From the NCBI RefSeq assembly GCF_021768455.1, contig NZ_JAIZVX010000019.1, positions 1-37,376 of the forward strand: a stretch of 37,376 bases of DNA, in the 5' to 3' direction. How positions within the stretch are numbered: the stretch's first letter is position 1; each line of letters opens with the position of its first letter. Shown one piece after another: positions 20,444 through 29,380 of the stretch. Under the pieces are notes generated by a model, which saw only the letters and a list, made by a program, of their open reading frames with translations, did no database searches and was not told the origin of the DNA. A program made the position numbers and the translations under genes. The DNA comes from Aquabacterium sp. GTDB lineage: Bacteria > Pseudomonadota > Gammaproteobacteria > Burkholderiales > Burkholderiaceae_C.

Positions 20444-21652
20444 GTGCGCCTCACCTCCCCGCTCCAGATCGCCCGAGACAGTTCCCCCGCCGCCATCTCG
20501 GCCGGCTTCGTGGCCACGCTGGTGGCCTTCACCAGCACCATCGCCCTGGTCTTCCAGGCCGCACGCGAACTGGGCGCCACGCCCGATCAGCTCAGCTCCT
20601 GGGTGCTGGCCCTGGGTGTGGGCATGGGTGTGGGCAGCATCGGCCTGTCGCTGTGGCTGCGCGCACCCGTGCTGATCACCTGGTCGACCCCGGGTGCGGC
20701 CGTGATCGCCACCGCGGCTTCGGGCGTGAGCCTGGCGGAGGCCACAGGCGCCTTCCTGGTCTGCGGCCTGCTGATGTGGCTGTGTGGTGTGACCAAGGTG
20801 TTCGAGCGCGCCATGGACCGCATCCCCGTGGCCCTGGCTTCGGCCCTGCTGGCGGGCATCCTGGCCAAGTTCGCACTGCAGTCCTTTGCGGCGGCAGCGG
20901 CACAGCCACTGCTGGTCATCACCATGCTCCTGGCCTATCTGCTGGGCAAGCGCTGGATCCCGCGCTATGCGGTGATCGGCGTGCTGGTGGTGGGTACGCT
21001 GCTGGCTGCCAGCCGGGGGCAGCTCGACAGCTCCCAACTGAAGCTGAGCCTGGCGCACCCGGTGTTCGTGATGCCGGCCTTCTCCTGGCATGCGGTGATC
21101 GGCATGGGCCTGCCCCTGTTCATCGTGACCATGGCCTCGCAGGCGGTACCGGGCATTTCGGCCATCCGCGTGGCAGGTTACCCGACACCGGTCTCCTCGC
21201 TGATGAGCGGCTCGGGCCTGCTGACCCTGGTGTTTGCACCCTTTGGCGGCTACACCTTCAACCTGGCGGCCATCACGGCGGCCATCGTGCTCAGCCCCCA
21301 CGCCCACCCTCAGGCGGAGCGCCGCTACACGGCCGCCGTCTATGCAGGTCTGTTCTACATCGCCATGGGCTTGCTGGGCGGCGCCGTGGCCGGTCTGCTG
21401 GCGGCCTTTCCACCGGCACTGGTGATCTCGGTCGCGGGCCTGGCCCTGCTGGGCACCATCGCCAACGGCCTGGCGGCGTCTCTGCACGACGTGCGTTTCC
21501 GCGAGGCGGCCATCGTGACCTTCCTGGTGACCCTCTCGGGCGTGACCCTGCTGGGCATCGGCTCGGCCTTCTGGGGCCTGGTGGCCGGTGCGCTCACGCT
21601 GTTCGTGGAACACTTCAGGCTGCGCCCCACCTCTCACGCCGATTCCCCATGA
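20444..21652 (+). CDS. benE: BenE-family transporter
   Basis: A 402-residue polytopic membrane protein of the BenE family, named for benzoate/H+ symport in Acinetobacter. About 11-12 hydrophobic helices fill the sequence. Family blocks include PAAISAGFVATLVAFTSTIAL at the start, ITWSTPGAA, and QAVPGISAIRVAGY, where the unwound helix binds substrate in the related UraA/AzgA fold. The GTG start lies 2 nt after the kup stop. The stop TGA overlaps an ATG of the gshB frame, so the genes are tightly packed. No benzoate catabolic gene is nearby, so the substrate is not known; an aromatic acid is only a family-based guess. Confidence 0.82.
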   Translation: MRLTSPLQIARDSSPAAISAGFVATLVAFTSTIALVFQAARELGATPDQLSSWVLALGVGMGVGSIGLSLWLRAPVLITWSTPGAAVIATAASGVSLAEATGAFLVCGLLMWLCGVTKVFERAMDRIPVALASALLAGILAKFALQSFAAAAAQPLLVITMLLAYLLGKRWIPRYAVIGVLVVGTLLAASRGQLDSSQLKLSLAHPVFVMPAFSWHAVIGMGLPLFIVTMASQAVPGISAIRVAGYPTPVSSLMSGSGLLTLVFAPFGGYTFNLAAITAAIVLSPHAHPQAERRYTAAVYAGLFYIAMGLLGGAVAGLLAAFPPALVISVAGLALLGTIANGLAASLHDVRFREAAIVTFLVTLSGVTLLGIGSAFWGLVAGALTLFVEHFRLRPTSHADSP

Positions 21653-21666
21653 CGCACAGGAAGCCC

Positions 21667-22614
21667 ATGAAGCTGCTCTTCGTTGTCGACCCCCTGCCCT
21701 CGTTCAAGACCCACAAGGACAGCACCTTCGCGATGATGCGTGAGGCCGCCCGGCGCGGACACGACATCTGGGCCTGCGAGCCGCACGAGATCGTCTGGCA
21801 CCGCGACGGGCGCGTGCAGGCACGCTGCGAGCGCATCACCCTCACGGGCCACCCCACCGATTGGTACACGGTGGCCGAAGAGGCCGCACTGGCCTTGGCG
21901 GATGCCGATGCCGTGCTGATGCGCAAGGACCCGCCCTTCGACGCCGAATACCTCTACACCACCCACCTGCTGAGCCAGGCCGAGCGCGAAGGCGCCCGCG
22001 TCTTCAACAGCCCGCAGGCGCTGCGTGAGCACCCAGAAAAACTGGCCATCATGGCCTTCCCGCAGTTCATCGCGCCCACCATCGTGACGCGCGACATCGA
22101 GGCGGTGCGGGCGTTCCACGCGGCGCACCGCGATGTGATCCTCAAGCCGCTCGACGGCATGGGCGGCGCCGGCATTTTCCGCGTGAAAGACGATGGCCTG
22201 AACCTGGGCAGCATCGCCGAGACCCTGACCCGAGACGGCACGCAGACCATCATGGTGCAGCGCTTCCTGCCGGCCATCGAACACGGAGACAAGCGCGTGC
22301 TGCTGATCGATGGGGTGCCCGTGCCCTTTGCGCTGGCGCGCATCCCGCAAGGCGGTGAGGTCCGGGGCAATCTGGCGGCCGGCGGCAAGGGCGTTGCCCA
22401 GCCGTTGAGCGAATCAGACCTGGCCATCGCGAACCAGCTGGGCCCCATCCTGGCGGCACGCGGCCTGCTGCTGGTCGGCCTCGACATCATCGGTGACCGG
22501 CTCACCGAGATCAACGTGACCAGCCCGACCTGCTTCCAGGAGATCACCGATCAGATGGGCTTCGACGTGGCCGCGCGCTTCATCGACGCGCTGGAGGCCC
22601 GGCTCAAGGCCTGA
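21667..22614 (+). CDS. gshB: Glutathione synthetase
   Basis: GshB joins gamma-glutamylcysteine and glycine with ATP to make glutathione. The 315-residue product has the same length as E. coli GshB. It opens MKLLFVVDPLPSF, and has the ATP-grasp lysine/glycine loop KPLDGMGGAGIFR and the C-terminal active-site block LTEINVTSPTCFQEI. ATG 21667 is chosen over ATG 21649 (which overlaps the previous stop) because AGGAAG at 21658-21663 and the family N-terminus fit it. Its 3' end overlaps the convergent response-regulator gene by 11 nt. Confidence 0.96.
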   Translation: MKLLFVVDPLPSFKTHKDSTFAMMREAARRGHDIWACEPHEIVWHRDGRVQARCERITLTGHPTDWYTVAEEAALALADADAVLMRKDPPFDAEYLYTTHLLSQAEREGARVFNSPQALREHPEKLAIMAFPQFIAPTIVTRDIEAVRAFHAAHRDVILKPLDGMGGAGIFRVKDDGLNLGSIAETLTRDGTQTIMVQRFLPAIEHGDKRVLLIDGVPVPFALARIPQGGEVRGNLAAGGKGVAQPLSESDLAIANQLGPILAARGLLLVGLDIIGDRLTEINVTSPTCFQEITDQMGFDVAARFIDALEARLKA

Positions 22615-23332
22615 GCTGGTCTCGGAAAGCCTGCAGCAGGCCGAGGCGGTTGGCCTCGTAGACGGCCTCACTGCGCGAATGCACGGCCAGCTTGCCGTAG
22701 AGCGCCTTGATGTAGGTCTGCACCGTGTGCACGGTGATGCCCTGCTGGCGCGCGATTTCGGCATACGAGAAGCCGCGGGCGATGAACTCGAGCACCTCCT
22801 GCTCGCGGCGGGTGAGTGCGATCGACACCTCGGCTTCCGGCATGGCGCTGCCGGTGGCCTGCGGCAATGGCTCGCGGGCCAGCAGCGCCGAGGCGGGCAC
22901 GGGCTGCATCCGACGCAGCAGGTGGCGGGCGATCATGGGCGAAATGGGCGATGCGCCGCGCTTGACGGCCAGCAGGGTCTCGGCAATGTCGGCGGCTTCG
23001 TCGTCCTTGTGCACATAACCCACGGCACCGGCCTCGATGCTGGCCACCACGTTCTCTTCGTCACCGAACATGGAGACGACCAGCATGTCGCAATCGGGCC
23101 AGCGCGGGTGCACCGCGCGCATGAGGCTCAGGCCGCTGCCATCTGGCAGGCCCAGATCGACCAGCAACAGGTCGGCCCCCTGCTCGGAGAACCAGGCCTG
23201 GGCAGATGCCAGGGTGGCAAAGGACGCGGCGAGTTCAAGCTGAGGGTGGGCCTGCACACACGCTTCGAGGTCATGGCGGATCTGGTGGTTGTCTTCCACC
23301 AGCACGACACGCCAGATGGGGACGTTGCTCAT
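22604..23332 (-). CDS. LuxR/NarL-type response regulator
   Basis: The 242-residue two-component regulator has an N-terminal receiver domain (about 6-120). The phospho-acceptor is Asp59 in LLLVDLGLPDG, with acidic residues Glu13-Asp14 and Lys109 (YVHKDDE). A linker follows, then a LuxR-type helix-turn-helix (about 175-235, LTRREQEVLEFIARGFSYAEIA, with the recognition helix near VHTVQTYIKALYGKL). It starts inside the 3' end of the kinase gene (ATGA overlap, 23329-23332), so it is translationally coupled to it. Targets are unknown. The gene runs convergently into gshB. Confidence 0.9.
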   Translation of the reverse strand: MSNVPIWRVVLVEDNHQIRHDLEACVQAHPQLELAASFATLASAQAWFSEQGADLLLVDLGLPDGSGLSLMRAVHPRWPDCDMLVVSMFGDEENVVASIEAGAVGYVHKDDEAADIAETLLAVKRGASPISPMIARHLLRRMQPVPASALLAREPLPQATGSAMPEAEVSIALTRREQEVLEFIARGFSYAEIARQQGITVHTVQTYIKALYGKLAVHSRSEAVYEANRLGLLQAFRDQLRP

Positions 23333-25341
23333 GCTGCGGAGGATAAACCGCCCTCCCCCGTTTCCCGCAGCGGCAGCGCGATGCGCAGCACCAGGCCACC
23401 GGTTTCAGGGGTCAGGAAGCTCAGTTCGGCCCCGATGTGCGTGGCCCGGCCCTGCATGGTCCTCAGGCCCTGACCGCGGGCGAGGCCATCGGGGGGCCAG
23501 CCACGGCCGTTGTCGATGAGGCTGATGACCACGTGGTCGTCCGTGGCCTTGGCCTGCAGCACCAGGGTGGTGGCGCCGGAGTGCTGCAGCACGTTCGACA
23601 ACCCTTCGAACAGGATGTACTGAAGCTGGCGCATGAACGGCGCCTGGCCTGCAGGCCAGGACGGCAGTTCGTCGACATCCCAGATCAGGCTCAGGCCTGC
23701 GGCCTTGAGGCGCGGGGTGAGCCGAAAGCGCCAACTGGCGAGCAGGCCCACCACGTCGCCCGGCTGGAGGGACATGGCATCGATGGAGAGCTTGAGCTGG
23801 TCGAGTGAATCGCGCAGGGTTTGGGCCACCAGGGGCACGTCCACGGGCTGGTTGGCCTGGGGATGCAGCTGGCGCAGGGCCGAGGTGAGGTGGGCGCCCA
23901 CGCCGTCGTGCATGTCTTTCAGGATGCGGCTGCGCTCGGCCGAGACCGCCTGCGCCCGCTCCAGGCCGGCCAGGCGGGCAAAGCTCTCGCGCAGGGCCAG
24001 TTCCCGCTCGGCCACGCGGGCGGCCAGGTTCTGGTTCAGTTCATGGAGGGCGCGGCGCGAGCGGCTGTAGTCGCCCACCAGGATCACGAAGCTGCAGACG
24101 ATGACGCCCGGCCCCATCAGCCCCAGCCAGTAGATGGCATCAAAAGGCAGGCGCCCCATCACAACCAGCACGTCGTGCCAGCCCGCAGGCACCAGCATGG
24201 CGCACCCGAGCACGAACCACAGCGCATCGGGCCGCCGGTGGCGCAACACATGCCAGATCGCCCGGCCCATGCCGCCCAGCGCGAGCACGTAGACCGCCAC
24301 AAAGATCCAGCAGGTGCTGACGTAGCTCGACCAGAACAGGTAGTACGGCAGGGCCAGGGCGGCCATCAGGCCGATCAGCAGGTACACGCCCGGCGCCCGC
24401 ACCTCTCCAAAGCGATAAAAGGCCGTGCACAAGGCCAGCTGGTACCAGGTCATGGTGAGGGCGCAGGCTACCTCCCAGGTGGGTGCGGTCGTGAGCGGGG
24501 TGGGGCTGAGCAGCATCAGGGTCGACACGCCCCAAAGCACGGCCGACAGCCCCATGAAGCCAAAGGCCGCCTGGCTGCGGTCGCGCAACCAGACCAGGAT
24601 CATCAGGAGGCCGATGGTGATGAGGGCGACGTGGATGACGCGCTGGCCATCGATCTGCAGCCACTGTCGCCATTGGTGAATGTGGGCCAGTTCGGCAATC
24701 GGACCGACCTGGATCGGGGCCAGGCCATCTCGGGACTGGTAACCGCTGACCACCCGCACGTAAACCAGGTTTTCGCCGGGCTGCCAGAGCTTGTCCGGCA
24801 CGGTGAAGAGCAGCGGCTGGTACCAGTTGCGGGTGACCGGGTCGCTCATGGAGCCGGAATAACCCAGGGCCACCCCGTTGACCCAGACCTGGCCGTTCAT
24901 CACGACGCGAGGCAGGTAGACACCCCAGACGGCATCGGGCGTGCGGGGCAATCGCACGCGAAAGCGGTACCACATGCCCCCCTGGTGACCGGGGTGGGTG
25001 TCCATCCAGCGGTGCGGCAGGTGGGTGTGCAGCCAGGGCGCCTCGGCATCCGGTGGGGAGGGGCGCCCGGCATCGGGCAGCACACAGGCCTGGTCGAGCT
25101 CGGTGACCTGGTCCAGGCGGAGCGGGACGAGGGGGTGCACCACGGGCCCCGTCTCGGCCAGGACGAGCGATGGGGGCGCCGCCACCCACTGCACAAAAGC
25201 CAGGCCACCGACGATGCAGGCGATCAGCCACCAGGCGACCGCGGCCACGCGCAGCCAGGCTTGCTTGCCCCGCGGCAGCGCCACCCGGCGCACCAGGTGC
25301 GGCCAGGAGAGCAGAGAGCGATGCGTGGACTGCGTAGGCAT
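23329..25341 (-). CDS. Membrane sensor histidine kinase, HisKA_3 (NarX/DesK) type, with extracytoplasmic jelly-roll
   Basis: The 670-residue kinase partners the adjacent NarL-type regulator. An N-terminal membrane helix (about 32-54) is followed by an extracytoplasmic segment with a galactose-binding-like beta-sandwich (about 120-215, with WYRFRVRLP and GQVWVNGVALG). A bundle of about seven membrane helices (235-425) comes next; this layout resembles 7TMR-DISM sensors. A coiled coil (430-470) then leads to the dimerisation/phosphoacceptor helix DMHDGVGAHL (His478), and the HATPase domain has an N-box FEGLSNVLQHS and G-box DNGRGW. ATG 25341 was chosen; the frame is open 19 codons further, into the upstream region shared with the divergent uup gene. 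The ligand is unknown; a carbohydrate or glycan signal is a fold-based guess only. Confidence 0.87.
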   Translation of the reverse strand: MPTQSTHRSLLSWPHLVRRVALPRGKQAWLRVAAVAWWLIACIVGGLAFVQWVAAPPSLVLAETGPVVHPLVPLRLDQVTELDQACVLPDAGRPSPPDAEAPWLHTHLPHRWMDTHPGHQGGMWYRFRVRLPRTPDAVWGVYLPRVVMNGQVWVNGVALGYSGSMSDPVTRNWYQPLLFTVPDKLWQPGENLVYVRVVSGYQSRDGLAPIQVGPIAELAHIHQWRQWLQIDGQRVIHVALITIGLLMILVWLRDRSQAAFGFMGLSAVLWGVSTLMLLSPTPLTTAPTWEVACALTMTWYQLALCTAFYRFGEVRAPGVYLLIGLMAALALPYYLFWSSYVSTCWIFVAVYVLALGGMGRAIWHVLRHRRPDALWFVLGCAMLVPAGWHDVLVVMGRLPFDAIYWLGLMGPGVIVCSFVILVGDYSRSRRALHELNQNLAARVAERELALRESFARLAGLERAQAVSAERSRILKDMHDGVGAHLTSALRQLHPQANQPVDVPLVAQTLRDSLDQLKLSIDAMSLQPGDVVGLLASWRFRLTPRLKAAGLSLIWDVDELPSWPAGQAPFMRQLQYILFEGLSNVLQHSGATTLVLQAKATDDHVVISLIDNGRGWPPDGLARGQGLRTMQGRATHIGAELSFLTPETGGLVLRIALPLRETGEGGLSSAA

Positions 25342-25433
25342 GGGCCGCGATTGTCGCGCGGGTGGCGCCGGAACACACTCCCCCGCTTGCGGCGACAATA
25401 GCGGGTTACTCCCTTTGCTGAGATCGCATCCCC

Positions 25434-27368
25434 ATGGCCGTTCTGACCCTGAGCAACGCTCAACTCGCCTTTGGCCACGTGGCCCTGCTGGACCACGCCG
25501 GGCTGGCGCTGGAAACCGGCGAACGCGTCGGCCTGATCGGCCGCAACGGCACGGGCAAGTCCTCGCTGCTCAAGATCCTGGCGGGGCTGGAGAAGCCCGA
25601 TGACGGCCAGCTGCAGATCCAGAATGGGGTGGAGGTGGCCTACGTGCCCCAGGAGCCCACCTTCAGCGACGACGCCACCGTGTTCAGCACCGTGAGCGAG
25701 GGCCTGGCCGACGTGAAGGCCGCCCGCGAGCGCTTCGAAGCCCATGCCGATGGCGACGACCTCGACGCCCTGATGACCCTGATCGAAGCCCGCAACGGCT
25801 GGAACTGGGAACAGCGCGTGGACGAAACCCTGCAGCGCCTGCACCTCGACCCGAATCTGCCGATCGCGGGCCTGTCGGGCGGCACCAAGAAGCGTGTGGC
25901 CCTGGCCCGCGCCCTGGTGGCCAGCCCGGACGTGCTGCTGCTGGACGAACCCACCAACCACCTGGACCTGAACGCCATCACCTGGCTGGAAGAGCTGCTG
26001 GTGGCCTTCCAGGGCTCGATCATCCTGATCTCCCACGACCGGGCCTTCCTGGACAACGTCTGCACCCGCATCATCGAGCTCGATCGCGGCCAGCTGCGCC
26101 CCTTCCCGGGCAACTTCACCGCCTACGAAACCCTCAAGGCCCAGCAATTGGCCGATGAAGCCGTGACCAATGCCAAGGCCGACAAGCTGCTGGCCCAGGA
26201 AGAGGTGTGGATCCGCAAGGGTGTGGAAGCCCGCCGCACCCGCTCGGTGGCGCGCATCAAGCGTCTGGAAGACCTGCGCAGCGCACGCCAGTCGCGCCGC
26301 GACGTCGTGGGCCGCGCCAAGCTGGAGGTCTCGCAAGGCGACCGCAGCGGCAAGATCGTGGCGGAACTGGAAGAGGTCAGCAAGGCCTTTGGCGGTCGCA
26401 CCATCGTCAAGGGCTTCACGGGCACCATCCTGCGTGGCGACAAGGTCGGCCTGGTCGGCTCCAACGGCGCGGGCAAGACGACGCTGCTGAAGATGATCCT
26501 GGGCGAACTGGCCCCGGACAGCGGCACCGTCAAGCAAGGCGCCAACCTGGCCGTGGCTTACTTCGACCAGATGCGCGACAACCTCGACCTCAACGCCACC
26601 CTGGCCGACTTCATCAGCCCGGGCAGCGAGTGGATCGAGATCAACGGCTCGCGCAAGCACGTGATGGGCTACCTGCAGGACTTCCTGTTCTCGCCGGCCC
26701 GCGCCAACTCGCCCGTGCGCACCCTGAGTGGTGGCGAGCGCAACCGCCTGCTGCTGGCCCGCCTCTTTGCCAAGCCCAGCAACGTGCTGGTGCTCGACGA
26801 ACCCACCAACGACCTCGACATCGACACCCTCGACCTGCTGGAAGACCTGCTGGCCGAGTACCCCGGCACCGTCTTCCTGGTCAGCCATGACCGCCGCTTC
26901 CTCGACAACGTGGTCACCTCGACCCTGGTGTCGGAGGGCGACGGCGCCTGGCGCGAGTACGAAGGCGGCGTGGAGGACTGGCTGATCCAGTCCAAGCGCG
27001 CCCAGGCCCTGGCCGCCGGCAAGCCGGGTGCGGCCAGCATCGCCTCGGCCGCCAAGCCCGCCGCCCAGGCCGACACACGCACGCCGGTGGCCCCGGCCAA
27101 GGAACAGGCCGCCGTGCCCACGGCCGCGCCGGTGGTGGCCACGCCCAAGCGCAAGCTCAGCTACAAGGAACAGCGCGAGCTGGACGAACTGCCCGCCCGC
27201 ATCGAAGCGCTGGAGACCGAGCAGGCCGAGCTGGCCAGGCAACTGGCCGACCCCGAGGTCTACGTGAAGGAAGGCGTCAATGTGGCGGCCATGACCGCAC
27301 GCGTCGAGGCCATCGACGAAGAGCTGATGCACGCGCTGGAGCGCTGGGAAGTGCTGGGCGCACGCTGA
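25434..27368 (+). CDS. uup: ABC-F ATPase Uup
   Basis: A soluble ABC-F protein with two ATPase cassettes and no membrane domain. Uup acts on ribosomes and DNA branch structures, and its loss raises precise excision of transposons. The 644-residue product has Walker A GRNGTGKS (Lys42) and GSNGAGKT (Lys348), signatures LSGGTKKR and LSGGERNR, and Walker B LLLDEPTNHLD and LVLDEPTNDLD. The inter-domain linker RRTRSVARIKRLEDLR and the C-terminal Pro/Ala linker plus charged coiled coil (about 570-644, KRKLSYKEQRELDELP) are Uup hallmarks that separate it from EttA and from antibiotic-resistance ABC-F proteins. A -10-like GACAAT (25394-25399) lies upstream without a clear -35. Confidence 0.92.
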   Translation: MAVLTLSNAQLAFGHVALLDHAGLALETGERVGLIGRNGTGKSSLLKILAGLEKPDDGQLQIQNGVEVAYVPQEPTFSDDATVFSTVSEGLADVKAARERFEAHADGDDLDALMTLIEARNGWNWEQRVDETLQRLHLDPNLPIAGLSGGTKKRVALARALVASPDVLLLDEPTNHLDLNAITWLEELLVAFQGSIILISHDRAFLDNVCTRIIELDRGQLRPFPGNFTAYETLKAQQLADEAVTNAKADKLLAQEEVWIRKGVEARRTRSVARIKRLEDLRSARQSRRDVVGRAKLEVSQGDRSGKIVAELEEVSKAFGGRTIVKGFTGTILRGDKVGLVGSNGAGKTTLLKMILGELAPDSGTVKQGANLAVAYFDQMRDNLDLNATLADFISPGSEWIEINGSRKHVMGYLQDFLFSPARANSPVRTLSGGERNRLLLARLFAKPSNVLVLDEPTNDLDIDTLDLLEDLLAEYPGTVFLVSHDRRFLDNVVTSTLVSEGDGAWREYEGGVEDWLIQSKRAQALAAGKPGAASIASAAKPAAQADTRTPVAPAKEQAAVPTAAPVVATPKRKLSYKEQRELDELPARIEALETEQAELARQLADPEVYVKEGVNVAAMTARVEAIDEELMHALERWEVLGAR

Positions 27369-27374
27369 AGAGGA

Positions 27375-27399
27375 CGCGGGAGGCTGCGCCGCCCCCGCG
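27375..27399. terminator. GC hairpin between convergent uup and ptsI
   Basis: CGCGGG-A-GGC (27375-27384) pairs with GCC-CCCGCG (27391-27399) around a 6-nt loop, leaving one bulged A. No T-run follows on either strand, so termination here would be weak or Rho-assisted. It occupies half of the 51-nt convergent gap. Confidence 0.35.
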
Positions 27400-27419
27400 C
27401 CGAGGCTGCCCGACCGGCC

Positions 27420-29225
27420 TCAACCGGCCCGCATGGCCTGCAGCGGAGGCGCCGAAGCGGGCGCGCCTGCCGGCGAAAACACCGACTGACTGGTGGTCTC
27501 CGGATCATCGCTTTCCAGCACCTGGGGCAGCAAAGGCGCCAGGCGGCGGGTGTCGGCGCGCAGCACGCGCTGCTTGACCGAAGCGATCTGGGTGGGGTGC
27601 ATGGAAAAGCTGCGCAGCCCCATGGCCAGCAGCAGCTCGGTGAAAGCCGGGTCGCCGGCCATCTCGCCGCACACGCTCACGCCCTTGCCGGCCGCCCTCG
27701 CCTGCGCGATGGTGCTGGCCAGCAGGTGCAGGACCGCCGGGTGCCAGGGGTCGTAAAGGTGCGCCACGGCCTCATCGGCCCGGTCGATCGCCAGCGTGTA
27801 CTGGATCAGGTCGTTGGTGCCAATGGAGACGAAATCGAAATAGCGCAGGAACATCGGCATGGTCAGGGCCGAGGCCGGCACCTCGATCATGGCGCCCAGC
27901 TGCACCTCTCCGCAGGGCTTGCCCGCGTCCTGCAACTGGCGCCTGACGTGGGCGATGTGGTCCAGGGTCTGGCGGATTTCGCGCTGGCTGGCCAGCATGG
28001 GGATCAGGATCTTGACCGGGCCATGGGCCGCCGCACGGAACAGCGCCCGCAGCTGGCGACGGAACATGCTGGGCTCGGACAGGCTCCAGCGGATGGCCCG
28101 CAGGCCCAGCGCAGGGTTCAGCACCGATTCGTGGCGCAGTTCGCTGGCCGACATGCCGTCAAGCGGCTTGTCGGCGCCGATGTCCACCGTGCGGATCACC
28201 ACCGGCAGGCCCTTCATGGCCTCGACCGCACGGCGGTAGGCGTCGAACTGCTCTTCTTCGTCGGGCAGGTGACCGGCGCGGTTCATGAAGAGGAACTCGC
28301 TTCGGAACAGGCCCACCCCCACGGCACCGGCCTCCAGCGCCACCGGGCTGTCTTCCGGCATCTCGATGTTGGCCAGCAGCTCCACGCGCTCGCCGTCCAG
28401 CGTCACGGCCGGGGTGTGGCGCAGGCGGGCCAGGCGTGAGCGCTCCAGCTCACTCTGGCGCTGGCGGAAGCGGTACTCCTCCAGCACGATCGGCGACGGG
28501 TCGACGATGACCAGGCCCGCGTCACCGTCGATGATGATGCAGTCGTCCTGGCGGATCAGGTGGCTGGCCTGGCGGGCCCCCACGACGGCCGGGATGTCCA
28601 TGCTGCGGGCCACGATGGCCGTGTGCGACGTCTTGCCGCCCACATCGGTCACGAAGCCCTTGAACACGCTGCGCTTGAAGGTGAGCATGTCGGCCGGGGC
28701 GATGTCGGAGGCCACCAGCACCAGGGGCTCGTCACCCCCGAAATCGTGCGATGCCATGCCCGGCGCCGGCACCGCGGAAGGCAGACCACGGCTCAGGCTG
28801 CGCAGCAGGCGCTCGACCACCTGCTCCAGATCGGCCTTGCGCTCGCGGATGTAGGCGTCTTCCATCTCGTCGAACTGGCGCGCCAGCACCTCCAGCTGGG
28901 CCGACAGCGCCCACTCGGCGTTGTAGTGGCGGTCGCGGATCCATTCGGCGGCCGAGCCGATCAGGGCGTCGTCCTGCAACAGCATCTGGTGCACATCGAG
29001 CAGGGCGGCCAACTCGGCCGGTGCGTCGCTCGGGAGGTCGCGCTTGAGCACGTCGAACTCGGCGGCCACCACGTCGCGGGCCGCCGCCATGCGCGTCACT
29101 TCCGACTCGATCAGGGTCGGGTCGATGAAGACGTGGGGCACGTCGACGCGGCTGGAAGCCACCAAAACGGCCCGGCCGATGGCCACGCCACGCGACACAG
29201 GCAAACCAAAAATCTGGATGCTCAT
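27420..29225 (-). CDS. ptsI: PTS enzyme I (phosphoenolpyruvate-protein phosphotransferase)
   Basis: Enzyme I takes phosphate from PEP and passes it to HPr at the head of the phosphotransferase system. The 601-residue product has the phospho-histidine motif GGKTSHTAIVARS (His201; E. coli His189) and the PEP-binding C-terminal barrel with GVGLFRSEFLFM, SIGTNDLIQY and the catalytic Cys in VCGEMAGDP. There is no N-terminal GAF domain, so it is not PtsP. ATG 29225 starts the homology (MSIQIFGLPVSRGVAIG); 42 open codons upstream are not EI-like. A low-complexity tail of about 30 residues extends beyond the usual end (family about 575). Unlike many Burkholderiales, no EIIA-Man or ptsH gene adjoins it on the upstream side. 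Confidence 0.94.
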   Translation of the reverse strand: MSIQIFGLPVSRGVAIGRAVLVASSRVDVPHVFIDPTLIESEVTRMAAARDVVAAEFDVLKRDLPSDAPAELAALLDVHQMLLQDDALIGSAAEWIRDRHYNAEWALSAQLEVLARQFDEMEDAYIRERKADLEQVVERLLRSLSRGLPSAVPAPGMASHDFGGDEPLVLVASDIAPADMLTFKRSVFKGFVTDVGGKTSHTAIVARSMDIPAVVGARQASHLIRQDDCIIIDGDAGLVIVDPSPIVLEEYRFRQRQSELERSRLARLRHTPAVTLDGERVELLANIEMPEDSPVALEAGAVGVGLFRSEFLFMNRAGHLPDEEEQFDAYRRAVEAMKGLPVVIRTVDIGADKPLDGMSASELRHESVLNPALGLRAIRWSLSEPSMFRRQLRALFRAAAHGPVKILIPMLASQREIRQTLDHIAHVRRQLQDAGKPCGEVQLGAMIEVPASALTMPMFLRYFDFVSIGTNDLIQYTLAIDRADEAVAHLYDPWHPAVLHLLASTIAQARAAGKGVSVCGEMAGDPAFTELLLAMGLRSFSMHPTQIASVKQRVLRADTRRLAPLLPQVLESDDPETTSQSVFSPAGAPASAPPLQAMRAG

Positions 29226-29340
29226 ACAGGGAATGCTAGCAGTGCACGTTGAAGCCGCATGCGGGGATTTGTATGGGGGTTGACACCCGTCAGCCTCGTC
29301 AAAACGGTACGCGCGCGTCCCGCCACAGCGCCCCTCCCGA

Positions 29341-29380
29341 TCGTCATGCAACTGTCACGCCAAGGTCATGGCGCGGTCAC
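29341..29380 (+). promoter_or_regulatory. Tandem Pho boxes upstream of olsB
   Basis: Four 7-mers occur at exact 11-bp spacing: TCGTCAT (29341-29347), CTGTCAC (29352-29358), AGGTCAT (29363-29369) and CGGTCAC (29374-29380). All contain GTCA in the same phase. This is the architecture of two adjoining PhoB-binding boxes (consensus CTGTCAT, 4-nt spacers). A weak -10 (CACAGT, 29391-29396) starts 10 nt after the last repeat, as in PhoB-activated promoters that lack a good -35. Predicted start of transcription is near 29403. Confidence 0.7.

Noticed and set aside
20653-21648. Long N-terminal extension of gshB across the benE-like gene
   Set aside because: The frame is open by chance. GshB homology and a Shine-Dalgarno begin at 21658-21667, and the extension is Arg/Gly-rich shadow sequence.
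25224-27332. 702-codon minus-strand ORF opposite uup
   Set aside because: It mirrors both ABC cassettes and overlaps the kinase start region; no domain signature.
25434-27368. ABC-F antibiotic-resistance protein or EttA
   Set aside because: The basic inter-domain linker and C-terminal coiled coil are those of Uup; resistance ABC-F proteins and EttA lack this C-terminal domain.
27420-29225. PtsP (nitrogen-PTS enzyme I)
   Set aside because: PtsP has an N-terminal GAF domain; this protein starts directly with the EI N-terminus.
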